A DNA stretch of 64,000 nucleotides from Gp7-AA6 sp036395755. GTDB taxonomy: Bacteria; Acidobacteriota; Thermoanaerobaculia; UBA5066; Gp7-AA6. The DNA lies in NCBI GenBank assembly GCA_036395755.1, contig DASWCZ010000023.1:75026-139025 (forward strand), given 5' to 3'. Positions 32,316 to 40,426 of this stretch are shown here, one piece after another. The notes beneath the pieces were generated by a model that ran no database searches, was not told the origin of the DNA, and saw only the letters and a list, made by a program, of their open reading frames with translations. How positions within the stretch are numbered: the stretch's first letter is position 1; each line of letters opens with the position of its first letter. Made by a program: the position numbers and the translations under genes.

Positions 32316-33634
32316 TCGTCCTCGAGGCGTCGGGAGAGAAGCAGAGACCGCGTCTGCCCGACGAGGTAGAGCGAGCCCGCGACGATTATAGGGGCCGGAT
32401 CCGGATCGCGCAGGAGATCCGAGAGGGCCGTTTCGACGCTCTTCGAGGCGACGGCGTTGCCGCCCGCCGCCGCCGTTCGCCGGACGAGCTCGTCGACGGT
32501 TGCGGCGCGCGGGGAGGGCGCGCGCACCAGCCGCACGCTCGACACCGCCGGAAAGAGGTGCGCTGCCATGCTCTCCACGTCCTTGTCCGCCATCGCGGCG
32601 AAGACGAGGCGGGCGCGACCCGCGAGGCCGGCGTCGTGGAGGAAGCCTGCGAGCGCGAGAGCGGCCTGCGGGTTGTGGCAGCCGTCCAGGACGACGGCGA
32701 TGCCCCGGCAGGAGAGCTTCTCGAGCCGGCCCGGCCAGCGCGTGGCGGCGACCCCCCGCATGATGGCCGACGAATCGATTCGAGGGAATACCGGCGACAG
32801 GAGCTCGGCCGCACGGGCGGCGAGCGCCGCGTTCGAGGCCTGGTGAGCTCCGGGGAGCGGCGTCTCGAGTGCGTAATTCGCGATTGGCGTCGCGGCCCGC
32901 AAGCGCGTCCCTTCGAGAGACGTCTCGACCTGCGAGACCTCGACCTCTTTCACGGCCTCGTGCGCGATCGCACCGCACTCGCGCGCGGCCTCGACGAGCG
33001 CCTCGCGAGCCTCGGGCTCGCTTGGACCGACGAGGGCCGGACGGCCGCGGCGGAAGATCCCCGCCTTCTCCCGCGCGATCGAAGAAAGCGTCGGGCCGAG
33101 CTCGTCGGTGTGATCCAGGCCGATCGAGGTGACGACCGACAACCTCGCGGAAGCGACGTTGGTCGCGTCGAAGCGTCCACCGAGCCCGACTTCGACGAAA
33201 GCGAGATCGAGCCCGCGCCCCGCAAAAGCGACGAAAGCGGCGGCCGTCAGCGCTTCGAAATAGGTCGCGGGAATTTCCGGAGACGCTTCCGCGGCGCGGA
33301 GCACCGGCTCGAGCGCTCGGTCGAGCTCCCCGTCGGACAGGTCAGACTCGCACACCCGGATGCGTTCGTTGACCCGGATCAGGTGCGGCGACGTGTAGAG
33401 GCCTGCCCGCATCCCTGCAGCCGCGGCGATGGCGGAAAGGGTCGCTGCGACGGAGCCTTTGCCGTTCGTGCCCGCGACGAGCACGGCCGGGACCCGCCGC
33501 TCCGGACCGCCGAGGCGCTCGCAGAGAGCGTCGATCGCGGCGAGGCCGAGCTTCATGCCCCGGGGGAGGAGCGACTCGAGGCGGGCTAAAGACGGGAAGG
33601 GGACGGAGGTCTTCCGGGCTAGGCTGCGCGCCAC
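32312..33634 (-). CDS. folC: FolC, folylpolyglutamate/dihydrofolate synthase
   Basis: 440-residue Mur-ligase-type enzyme that adds glutamate to folates. Seen: KLGLAAIDALCERLGGPER, the P-loop VLVAGTNGKGSVAATLSAIA, TSPHLIRVNERIRV, FVEVGLGGRFDATNV, SVVTSIGLDHTDELG, AREKAGIFRRG, RWPGRLEKL and the late DGCHNPQAALAL. The start is uncertain: GTG at 33634 (giving the usual 25 or so residues before GMKLGL), GTG at 33649 or ATG at 33556; I chose 33634. It overlaps the accD end by 16 bp. The accD-folC pairing is common in bacteria. Confidence 0.92.
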   Translation of the reverse strand: MARSLARKTSVPFPSLARLESLLPRGMKLGLAAIDALCERLGGPERRVPAVLVAGTNGKGSVAATLSAIAAAAGMRAGLYTSPHLIRVNERIRVCESDLSDGELDRALEPVLRAAEASPEIPATYFEALTAAAFVAFAGRGLDLAFVEVGLGGRFDATNVASARLSVVTSIGLDHTDELGPTLSSIAREKAGIFRRGRPALVGPSEPEAREALVEAARECGAIAHEAVKEVEVSQVETSLEGTRLRAATPIANYALETPLPGAHQASNAALAARAAELLSPVFPRIDSSAIMRGVAATRWPGRLEKLSCRGIAVVLDGCHNPQAALALAGFLHDAGLAGRARLVFAAMADKDVESMAAHLFPAVSSVRLVRAPSPRAATVDELVRRTAAAGGNAVASKSVETALSDLLRDPDPAPIIVAGSLYLVGQTRSLLLSRRLEDE

Positions 33635-34464
33635 AAGAGCTCGAGACACCGCACGAGGGTTTCCTTCATCTCGGAGCGGTCCACGACGTAGTCGAGCATG
33701 CCGTGCTCGAGGAGAAACTCGGAGCGCTGGAACCCTTCGGGCAACGTCTGCCGGATCGTCTGCTCGATCACCCTCGGACCGGCGAAGCCGATGAGGGCGT
33801 TCGGCTCCGCGACGTTCACGTCCCCCAGCATGGCGTACGAGGCCGTGACCCCTCCGGTGGTCGGGTCCGCCATCACGGAGATGTACGGGATCCGCGCTTC
33901 GGAAAGCCGGCTGAGCGCGGCGGAGATCTTGGCCATCTGCATCAACGAGAGGATTCCCTCCTGCATCCGCGCGCCGCCGGAAGTCGAGACGATGATGAGA
34001 GGCTTTCTCTCCGCGAGCGCGCGCTCCGCCGCCCGCGTCACCTTCTCCCCGACGACGGATCCCATCGAGCCGCCGAGGAAGAAGAACTCCATCGCCCCGA
34101 TCAGCACGGGGATTCCTCCCATCGTGCCGGACCCGATCAAGATCGCCTCGGAGAGTCCGACGTTCTCCTCCGCGTTCTTCAGCCGGTCCCGGTAGCGCTT
34201 CGAGTCGCGGAATCTCAGGGCGTCGATCGAGCGGAGACCGCCTTCGAGCTCCACGTATTTCTCGTCGTCGAAGAGAATCCGGAGGCGCTCGGGCGCGGAG
34301 AGGCGAAAGTGATAACCGCACTTCGTGCAGATCTTGAAGTTCCGCGCCAGCTCCTTGTTGTAGAGAATCTCGCGGCAGCTCTCACACTTGACCCACAGCC
34401 CCTCCGGGACTTTGCTGCGCTTCTCGCGCGGCTCTTTGGGAGCGCGGTCTTTTCGGAACCACAT
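33619..34464 (-). CDS. accD: AccD, acetyl-CoA carboxylase carboxyltransferase beta subunit
   Basis: 281-residue subunit that, with AccA, carboxylates acetyl-CoA to malonyl-CoA. The N-terminal four-cysteine zinc ribbon is intact (WVKCESCREILYNKEL, FKICTKCGYHFRLS). The crotonase-like body shows GGIPVLIGAMEFFFLGGSMG, VGEKVTRAAE, STSGGARMQEGILSLMQMAK, PTTGGVTASYAMLGD, AEPNALIGFAGPRVIEQT and GFQRSEFLLEHGMLDYVV. It begins 21 bp after the ATPase gene of the uptake operon and precedes folC. Identity is certain. Confidence 0.97.
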   Translation of the reverse strand: MWFRKDRAPKEPREKRSKVPEGLWVKCESCREILYNKELARNFKICTKCGYHFRLSAPERLRILFDDEKYVELEGGLRSIDALRFRDSKRYRDRLKNAEENVGLSEAILIGSGTMGGIPVLIGAMEFFFLGGSMGSVVGEKVTRAAERALAERKPLIIVSTSGGARMQEGILSLMQMAKISAALSRLSEARIPYISVMADPTTGGVTASYAMLGDVNVAEPNALIGFAGPRVIEQTIRQTLPEGFQRSEFLLEHGMLDYVVDRSEMKETLVRCLELLWRAA

Positions 34465-34485
34465 GGCCGGACCGGATATCGTATT

Positions 34486-35271
34486 TCAACGGGAGGGAGC
34501 GTAGGGAACGACCCTCCGCCGGCCTCGATCGTCCATCACGATCCGGCTTTCGACGCCAAAGGCCTCCCGCAGCCGATCCGGGGTCAGTGTCTCCCCGGGA
34601 GAACCCTCCGCGAGCGCCCGCCCGGCGCGGAGGAGAACGACCCGGTCGGCGATCTCGCCCGCCAGGTCGATCTCGTGCGTCACGAGAAGAACGGTCGTCT
34701 CGCGCTCCGCGTGGGCGCGGGCGATCACCTCCAGGAACTCCAGCCGGTGCCTCGGATCGAGGCCGGACGTCGGCTCGTCCAGCAACCAGATCTCCGCCTC
34801 CTGCGCGAGGGCGCGAGCGAGAAAGATGCGGCGCGTCTCGCCCCCCGACAGCGCGGAGGCGTCCCTTTCCGCAAGCGCCTCGACATCGCAGGCTCGCATC
34901 GCCGCGAGCGCGCGGTCGCGGTCCTCCGCCGAGTCTGCCGAGAAGCCGCGGGCGTGAGGCGCCCGGCCCTGGAGAACGAGGTCCAGGCACCGGATCGGAA
35001 AGACGAGCTCCGTCGACTGCGGCAGGTAAGCGATCCGCCGCGCTGTCGCCCGCCGCGGGAATCCGGCGAGCGGCCGTCCTTCGAGAGAGAGCTCGCCTCC
35101 GCCCACCGGTACGATCCGCGCGATCACCTTGAGGAAGGTGGACTTGCCCGACCCGTTCTCCCCCAGGAGCGCGACGAGCTCGCCGCGGCCGATTGCTGCG
35201 TCCAGGCCGTCGAGTGCCGGCGTGGCGCCGTAGGCGGCGGACAGGCCGCGCGCTTCGAGGAGAGCGCTCAC
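34486..35271 (-). CDS. btuD: ABC transporter ATPase, cobalamin/heme/iron type
   Basis: 261-residue ATPase energising the FecCD-type permease encoded just upstream. Seen: Walker A LLGENGSGKSTFLKVIARI, Q-loop YLPQSTELVFPIR, signature ALSGGETRRIFLARALAQE, Walker B IWLLDEPTSGLDPRH and the switch His in VLLVTHEIDL. The GTG at 35271 overlaps the permease stop (GTGA). The open frame continues far upstream, but only as a shadow of the permease gene. The name follows the BtuF-like binding protein of the same operon; heme or ferric siderophore remain possible substrates. Confidence 0.85.
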   Translation of the reverse strand: MSALLEARGLSAAYGATPALDGLDAAIGRGELVALLGENGSGKSTFLKVIARIVPVGGGELSLEGRPLAGFPRRATARRIAYLPQSTELVFPIRCLDLVLQGRAPHARGFSADSAEDRDRALAAMRACDVEALAERDASALSGGETRRIFLARALAQEAEIWLLDEPTSGLDPRHRLEFLEVIARAHAERETTVLLVTHEIDLAGEIADRVVLLRAGRALAEGSPGETLTPDRLREAFGVESRIVMDDRGRRRVVPYAPSR

Positions 35272-36242
35272 GGATTCCGCAGCAGCAGCCAGGCGAAGAC
35301 GGGCGCCCCGATCGCCGCGGTGACGGCGCCGACGGGCAGCTCGGCGGGAGCAAACGCCGACCGCGAGACCGCGTCGGCCGCGACGAGCAGCGCCGCTCCG
35401 GCGATCGCGGAGACCGGGAGGAGCGCACGCTGGTCGTTTCCCACCACGGCGCGGGCGGCGTGCGGAACGAGCAGACCGACGAAACCGATGATCCCCGCGA
35501 AAGCGACCGCGGCGCCCGTCAGGAGCGAGGAAGCGAGAAAGATGATGCGCTTGGAGCTCTCGACGTCGACCCCGAGAGCCGCCGCGTTCTCCTCTCCCAC
35601 CGCGAAGAGGTTCAGCCTCCCCGCGAACGCGAGGAGAACGGTGAAGCCCGCCGCGCCGTAGGGAGCCAGAGCGAGAGCCTTGCCGGGGGTCGCGTCGGCG
35701 AGGCTTCCCATCATCCAGAACAGCATCGTTCGCGCGGTCTGGCCCGACGCGACCGAGAACACGGCCAGGAGAATTGCGGAGAAGAACGCGTTGGCGATCA
35801 GGCCCGCGAGCAGCAGGCGCTGCAGGTCGAGCCTTCCGCCCCTCCGAGCGAGCGCCGCGACGGCCACGGACGACGCGACGGCGCCTGCGAATGCCGCAGC
35901 CGGGGAGACGAGAGGTGACAGTCCGGCGAGGGCCGCGAACGCCGCGCCGGTCGCCGCGCCGCCCGAAATCCCGAGGAGAAACGGATCGGCCAGCGGATTT
36001 TTGAGAAGGGCCTGGAGCGCGGCCCCCGCGACCGCGAGACAGCATCCGACGAGAGCCGACAGCGCAACCCGCGGCGCGCGAAGCGAAGCGACCAGCCGCG
36101 CCGTTTCCCCGGCGGGACCAACGCCCGCTACCAGATCGGCCGGCGAAAGGTGGACGCCCCCCGCAAGCAGACCGAAAACGACTGCGATCGCGAGCAGACC
36201 GATCGCGGCCGCGAGACCGCCGGCGGCGCGCGTCGCCTTCAC
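35268..36242 (-). CDS. btuC: FecCD/BtuC-type ABC transporter permease
   Basis: 324-residue inner-membrane permease with about ten hydrophobic segments. Family signatures: LRAPRVALSALVGCCLAVAG, AALQALLKNPLADPFLLGIS, GAAFAALAG, the long GLIANAFFSAILLAVFS helix, WMMGSLADATPGKAL, NAAALGVDVESSKRIIFLAS, AFAGIIGFVGLLVPHAAR and ELPVGAVTAAIGAPVFAWLL. The start is a GTG at 36242 overlapping the binding-protein stop (GTGA). It works with the ATPase at 34486 and the binding protein at 36239 to import a corrinoid-, heme- or siderophore-like compound. Confidence 0.88.
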   Translation of the reverse strand: MKATRAAGGLAAAIGLLAIAVVFGLLAGGVHLSPADLVAGVGPAGETARLVASLRAPRVALSALVGCCLAVAGAALQALLKNPLADPFLLGISGGAATGAAFAALAGLSPLVSPAAAFAGAVASSVAVAALARRGGRLDLQRLLLAGLIANAFFSAILLAVFSVASGQTARTMLFWMMGSLADATPGKALALAPYGAAGFTVLLAFAGRLNLFAVGEENAAALGVDVESSKRIIFLASSLLTGAAVAFAGIIGFVGLLVPHAARAVVGNDQRALLPVSAIAGAALLVAADAVSRSAFAPAELPVGAVTAAIGAPVFAWLLLRNP

Positions 36243-37150
36243 GGAGCTCTCCGGGCGTCTGCGCCATGAATCGCGCCTGCGAGCTCCTCGAGCGCTCCGA
36301 AAACACGCGGACCCGGCCGGGTCAGGACCGCGTCGTCCATCCACACGACGCGCGCACGCCGGATCGAGCCCCGGGAGAGCGCCCCCGTGGAGAGCGCGCG
36401 CTCGAACGCCGGACGCGTTGCCGAGGACACGGGGAGAACGAGGACCTCGACCGGCGCCGTCGACAGGTACTCCGCCGAAACGACCGGCCACCCGGGGCGT
36501 CCTTCGATCAGGTTCTCCGCACCGGCGTCGGAGAGGACTTCGTTCAAGAACGTTCCGCCGCCAGCGGCCTGCGGCGGCTCCGGCCAGACGAGCAGAATCG
36601 CCTTCGGACGGCGCGCTCGGGAGACCCGATCTCGGACCGACGCCCGCCGGCGCGAGAGGGAATCGGCGAGGCGAGCCGCCGCCCCGCGGCGCCCGAGGGC
36701 TTCACCGATCCGGCGAATGCTCTCGAGGACGGCATCGAGCGAGCCGGTCAAGAGGACGAGGACAGGGAGTCCCGCTGCGGCGAGCGCCGTGACCGGGCTG
36801 CGCGCATTGCCCTCCTGCGTCGCGAGAACGAGGTCCGGCCGGAGAGAGGCGACTTTTTCCGCGCTCACCTCGAGACCGCCGACCCGCGGGATCGCGCGGG
36901 CCGCCGGCGGATAGTCGGAGTATTCCGACACGCCCACGAGGGATTCTCCGGCGCCGAGCGCGAAGACGATTTCCGTCAGGTTCGGAGCGAGAGAAACGAC
37001 CCGGCGGGGAACCCGGGCCAGCCCGGATTTCGCGGCGCGCGACTCCGCGCGACACGCGAGGATCGCGGCCAGCGCCGCGAGGGGGAAGAGAAGTCGCCGG
37101 CGAAGGTGCCCCGGGGCGTCAGGTCGCGCGAGCAGCGATTCGCCGGTCAG
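36239..37150 (-). CDS. btuF: BtuF-like periplasmic substrate-binding protein with a probable CTG start
   Basis: 303 residues if it starts at CTG 37150. The mature part matches the BtuF/FhuD fold: RVPRRVVSLAPNLTEIVFAL, VGVSEYSDYPPAARAIPRVGG, VSAEKVASLRPDLVLATQEGN, GEALGRRGAAARLADSL. The first ATG/GTG/TTG in frame is GTG 36937, inside the first conserved block, so using it would delete the export signal and the first strand. Upstream the frame stays open and encodes HLRRRLLFPLAALAAILAC, a lipoprotein-type signal with Cys at the end. CTG at 37150 overlaps the TGA of the preceding gene as CTGA, the same geometry as at other junctions here. A frameshift or sequencing error is the alternative. Confidence 0.75.
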   Translation of the reverse strand: MTGESLLARPDAPGHLRRRLLFPLAALAAILACRAESRAAKSGLARVPRRVVSLAPNLTEIVFALGAGESLVGVSEYSDYPPAARAIPRVGGLEVSAEKVASLRPDLVLATQEGNARSPVTALAAAGLPVLVLLTGSLDAVLESIRRIGEALGRRGAAARLADSLSRRRASVRDRVSRARRPKAILLVWPEPPQAAGGGTFLNEVLSDAGAENLIEGRPGWPVVSAEYLSTAPVEVLVLPVSSATRPAFERALSTGALSRGSIRRARVVWMDDAVLTRPGPRVFGALEELAGAIHGADARRAP

Positions 37151-37371
37151 CCGTGGGATTCGGCCTCTTCGAGATCGTTCGGTATGCCGAGGCGCATGCA
37201 GGCGGCGTCGTACATCTGTCTCGCCGCCTTCTGAGCGTTCTGAAGCTCCGCAAGGCGGTCTTTGACTTTGGCCAGCTCCGCCTGGATCTCCGCTTCGGCG
37301 TCGCTGATTTCCTGCCGCGTCACCTCGAGCGTGTGTTCGTAAAACTTTCTCTGATCCTGGGACAGGTTCAT
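37147..37371 (-). CDS. small coiled-coil protein
   Basis: 74 residues, almost wholly helical with heptad character (EVTRQEISDAEAEIQAELAK, VKDRLAELQNAQKAARQMYD). It ends in GIPNDLEEAESHG and has no signal peptide. It starts at the ATG at 37371 with a GGAGGA-type site (GCAGGAGGAACAAACG) upstream. It is the first gene of the minus-strand uptake operon and overlaps the binding-protein start as CTGA. Function is unknown; a cytoplasmic dimer is the simplest inference. Confidence 0.7.
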   Translation of the reverse strand: MNLSQDQRKFYEHTLEVTRQEISDAEAEIQAELAKVKDRLAELQNAQKAARQMYDAACMRLGIPNDLEEAESHG

Positions 37372-37437
37372 TCGTTTGTTCCTCCTGCTCGCGGGTGCTC
37401 CATCGTACCCGTGCGGCGAGGCTTCAATTCTGCCGCA

Positions 37438-37473
37438 TCACGGTCTGACGTCCACCGCCGTACGCCACGTATT
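37438..37473 (-). pseudogene. remnant of a TonB C-terminal domain end
   Basis: On the minus strand this encodes N-T-WRTAVDVRP then TGA, bounded upstream by a stop. The true end of the kinase/TonB gene 60 bp away reads WRTILVDVRP then TGA. The match suggests a decayed tandem copy of the 3' end. It is short, so chance or independent origin is possible. Confidence 0.4.
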
Positions 37474-37532
37474 TCACGGCCGCTCTGCAGCCGAAAGAGA
37501 AATCTGTTCGTCGATGCCTCGGCCGAGAGAGG

Positions 37533-40298
37533 TCATGGCCTGACGTCCACCAAGATGGTTCGCCACATTTTCACCGGGATTCCATTCTTCGTTGCCGGGC
37601 GGAAGTGAGAGCTTCGCACGGCGTCGAGGACGACCGTGTCGATTCCATTGCGGCCGCCGATGCCCTTCTGCACGCGGGCGTCGGACACGCTTCCCTGCTC
37701 GTTGACGAGCACCAGGATCACGACACGGCCGGAGATCTTCTGCTGACGCGCCATGGGGGGATAGTTGATTCGCGGAGGAGAAAGGAGAGCCGGCTCGACG
37801 ACTCCGGGACCGGGACCGACGAGATCACCGCGAGCGACTTCCGGCTCGGGGGGCGCGGCCGCCTGTGACGCCGCTTCCCGCGGCGCGGCAGCCGCCTTGT
37901 CGCGGGAAGCAATTGTCTCCGCGGGCTCGCGCGACGCCGGGGCCAGGACGGCCTCCGTCGGTTCGGGTGGCGGCGACGTCAGGGCCGGCGCCGAAGTGGG
38001 CTCGACGCGCGCAACGACGACCGGATTGATTCGCGCGGGAACCGCGGTCGGAACGGCCGCCGATCTCGGTAGGGCGGTCAAACGCGAGGCCGACATCTCG
38101 ACTGCCTTCTGGTTCTTCGCTTCGAGCCGCTTCGCGGCGAGCTGGCGCTGGACTTCCTGCTCGACCGTCCGTGCGACGGGCGTCGGAGGGAACGCCGCAG
38201 GAGTGATTTCGACCGCAACCGGAACGGCCTTCGGCGCCGGGGCGGGCGTGACGGCGCTCGCGGGAGCGGGTGCCGGGCTCTTCCGGGCGAGGAGGACCGC
38301 GAGAAAAACGCCGATCGCGACGACCGCGGCCATCCCGATGTAGAGCGGCGCGCGTCCTTTCTTCTCCGACTCGATCCGGGCGGGTGAGAAAGATCCGAAG
38401 ACGCCGGCTTCCCCGGCCGGCCCGGCAACCGGCGAGCCGGTGGCCTCGGAGACGGATCGCGGCGCGGGCGCGATCCCGGCCGAGACCTCGGCGACGGGGA
38501 CGGCTTCGCGGGCCGCCGGAATCGGAGCCGCGGCGGGAGCACGCGCGGCTGCCTCCGACCGAAGCTCGGCCGCCGAGGCGCGGGCTTCCCGAAGCCGGTC
38601 GAGATAGATCGCGAGATCGGCGGCGCCCGGAGCGGGCGAGTACGAGTAGAGAACGGATTCGAGGTCGCGGAGCATCTCCGAGCCGGTCGCGTAACGATTT
38701 TCCGGCTCTCGGGCGAGCGCCTTCAGCACGACCGCATCGAGAGCGGACGGAACGTCGGGATTGACTCGCGACGGAGGCTCGACTTCCGCCTTCCGGACGA
38801 GCTCGAGGACCACCAGGTCGGAGTCGCCCCGGAACAGCCGCTCTCCCGTCAACATCTCGTGAAGAACGGCGCCGAGCGAGAAGAGATCGCTCCGATGGTC
38901 GATCGGTTTTCCCCAGGCCTGCTCGGGAGACATGTACTGAAGCTTTCCCTTGAGCGAGCCGCTCTCGGTCTGCGACACCTTCCGATCCGCCTTTGCGATA
39001 CCGAAGTCGCAGAGCTTGATCTCTCCTTCGTGCGAAATCAGGATGTTCTGAGGGGAGACGTCGCGGTGAACGATGTGCAGCTCTTCTCCCTTTCCATCGC
39101 GACGTCGGTGCGCGTAATCGAGCGCGGAGGCCACCTTGCCCGCGACGTACGCGGCGAGAGAAACGGGCAGCGGTAGATCCACCTCGCGCCCGGCGCGGAG
39201 AATCGTCTTCAAATCGGTTCCCTCGACGTACTCCATCGCGATGAAGTAGCCGCCCGCCTGGATCTTCCCGAGGTCGTAGATGTGGACGATGTTCGGATGG
39301 TTCAGCTGCGCCGCGAGCTTCGCCTCGTCGGCGAACATCGTGATGAACTCGTCGTTGTCCGCGATGTGCGGCAGGATCTTCTTGATTGCGACGATCTTCT
39401 GGAAGCCTTCCACGCCGGTGCGGCGCGCGCGAAAGAGCTCGGCCATGCCGCCGCTCGCGATCTTCTCCAGGACCTCGTACTGGCCGAACCGGTCGGGCCC
39501 CTCCGGCGCGACCGCCTCCCGCGGCTCGGCGCGGCGCGACGCCGTCACTTCAACGGCCGGCGGCGGAGTCGCCGGCTCGGCGGGCTTCGCGCGCGGGACT
39601 CGGGTGCCGAGCGTTTCCGTGAGCATCCGGTCGATGTCGGCCCTGCTGCTGGAGGACCGGCCGCGGTCAAAGGGTGGAGGCGTTGCGGGGCGGGCCGCGG
39701 AGCGCACGCCGGAAAGCGTGTCGCGGAGGCGCCGCTCGATTTCCTCGTCGGCCGACGGCCGCGGGGGCGTCGGCGGTCGAGGCGCAGTGGGCTTCCGAGC
39801 GCCTTTTTCAGGCGCCTTCTGAGCTTCGGGTCCGCTCTCTCTTCCGAACTCTTCCAGAAGGTCGGAGAAGATGTCCGACGAGGTGAGCGAAGCGGTCGGG
39901 ATCTTCATCGTCTTCGCGCCGCGGCCCGAGGCGTCGAGAGCGGACCGTACGGCGGCGAGCAGCGCCTGGTCGGTAAACGGTTTGGGGACGATCTCGAACG
40001 CCCCGATCTTCTGGGCGTCCGCTTTCGTATTGGAGCCGGAATACCCCGCCGGCAGCAGCACGATCGGAGGGGCGTCGAGCCGAGCCTTGTTGCGGATGTC
40101 GCGGATGACATCGGTCGGCGAAAGGCGCGGCAGCCTGCCGCAGAGCAGGACGACGTCGAACCGCGATGGGGCGAAAGCGGCCAGGCCTTCCTCGCCGTCG
40201 CGAGCCTCGGTCACCTCGAATTCCGGCGGGCCGAGCAGTGAACGCACGCGGTTGCGGTCCCGCTGCTCGTATTCGATCAAAAGTACGTTTTTTGCCAT
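37533..40298 (-). CDS. pseudo-receiver / Ser-Thr kinase / transmembrane / TonB C-terminal fusion
   Basis: 921-residue protein starting at the ATG at 40298 (MAKNVLLIEYEQRDRNRV). Residues 1-120 have a receiver fold, but the phosphoacceptor Asp is replaced by Cys (FDVVLLCGRLPR) and the acidic pair reads IEYE; the Lys in IVPKPF remains. After a Pro-rich linker comes an active-looking kinase domain (about 270-540): glycine loop KIASGGMAELFRA, VAIKKILPH, catalytic HRDVSPQN near 408, CDFGIAKADR near 428 and LQYMSPEQAWGKP. A Pro/Ala linker, one transmembrane helix (about 652-672, YIGMAAVVAIGVFLAVLLA) and a periplasmic TonB C-terminal domain (about 844-921; PRINYPPMARQQKISGRVV, SSHFRPATKNGIPVKMW) follow. 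It could link outer-membrane state to cytoplasmic phosphorylation. Confidence 0.9.
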   Translation of the reverse strand: MAKNVLLIEYEQRDRNRVRSLLGPPEFEVTEARDGEEGLAAFAPSRFDVVLLCGRLPRLSPTDVIRDIRNKARLDAPPIVLLPAGYSGSNTKADAQKIGAFEIVPKPFTDQALLAAVRSALDASGRGAKTMKIPTASLTSSDIFSDLLEEFGRESGPEAQKAPEKGARKPTAPRPPTPPRPSADEEIERRLRDTLSGVRSAARPATPPPFDRGRSSSSRADIDRMLTETLGTRVPRAKPAEPATPPPAVEVTASRRAEPREAVAPEGPDRFGQYEVLEKIASGGMAELFRARRTGVEGFQKIVAIKKILPHIADNDEFITMFADEAKLAAQLNHPNIVHIYDLGKIQAGGYFIAMEYVEGTDLKTILRAGREVDLPLPVSLAAYVAGKVASALDYAHRRRDGKGEELHIVHRDVSPQNILISHEGEIKLCDFGIAKADRKVSQTESGSLKGKLQYMSPEQAWGKPIDHRSDLFSLGAVLHEMLTGERLFRGDSDLVVLELVRKAEVEPPSRVNPDVPSALDAVVLKALAREPENRYATGSEMLRDLESVLYSYSPAPGAADLAIYLDRLREARASAAELRSEAAARAPAAAPIPAAREAVPVAEVSAGIAPAPRSVSEATGSPVAGPAGEAGVFGSFSPARIESEKKGRAPLYIGMAAVVAIGVFLAVLLARKSPAPAPASAVTPAPAPKAVPVAVEITPAAFPPTPVARTVEQEVQRQLAAKRLEAKNQKAVEMSASRLTALPRSAAVPTAVPARINPVVVARVEPTSAPALTSPPPEPTEAVLAPASREPAETIASRDKAAAAPREAASQAAAPPEPEVARGDLVGPGPGVVEPALLSPPRINYPPMARQQKISGRVVILVLVNEQGSVSDARVQKGIGGRNGIDTVVLDAVRSSHFRPATKNGIPVKMWRTILVDVRP

Positions 40299-40333
40299 CT
40301 GAAGAGTCAGGTGTCGCTGGAAAAGGCAGTTCG

Positions 40334-40362
40334 ATGATACGGCATCACCGCTGAAAAACCAA
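40334..40362 (-). promoter_or_regulatory. putative promoter of the kinase/TonB gene
   Basis: On minus: TTGGTT (40362-40357), 17 bp spacer, TATCAT (40339-40334). It lies 35 nt before the ATG at 40298. Confidence 0.5.
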
Positions 40363-40396
40363 TGAAGGACGGGGGTTTCCGCGTTCGCGCGGACCA

Positions 40397-40402
40397 TATA
40401 AT
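40397..40402 (+). promoter_or_regulatory. consensus -10 element of yebC
   Basis: A perfect TATAAT 24 nt before the yebC ATG. The -35 position has only a weak GTTTCC-like match. Confidence 0.45.
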
Positions 40403-40426
40403 TCGCGCCGGAGTTATCGAGAGCGC

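Noticed and set aside
36239..36937. Binding protein starting at GTG 36937
   Set aside because: This start removes the export signal and the first conserved strand; the frame upstream encodes both.
37372..37532. Cobalamin riboswitch before the uptake operon
   Set aside because: The 161 bp region has no B12-box-like sequence or long conserved stem; it holds only a short TonB-domain remnant.
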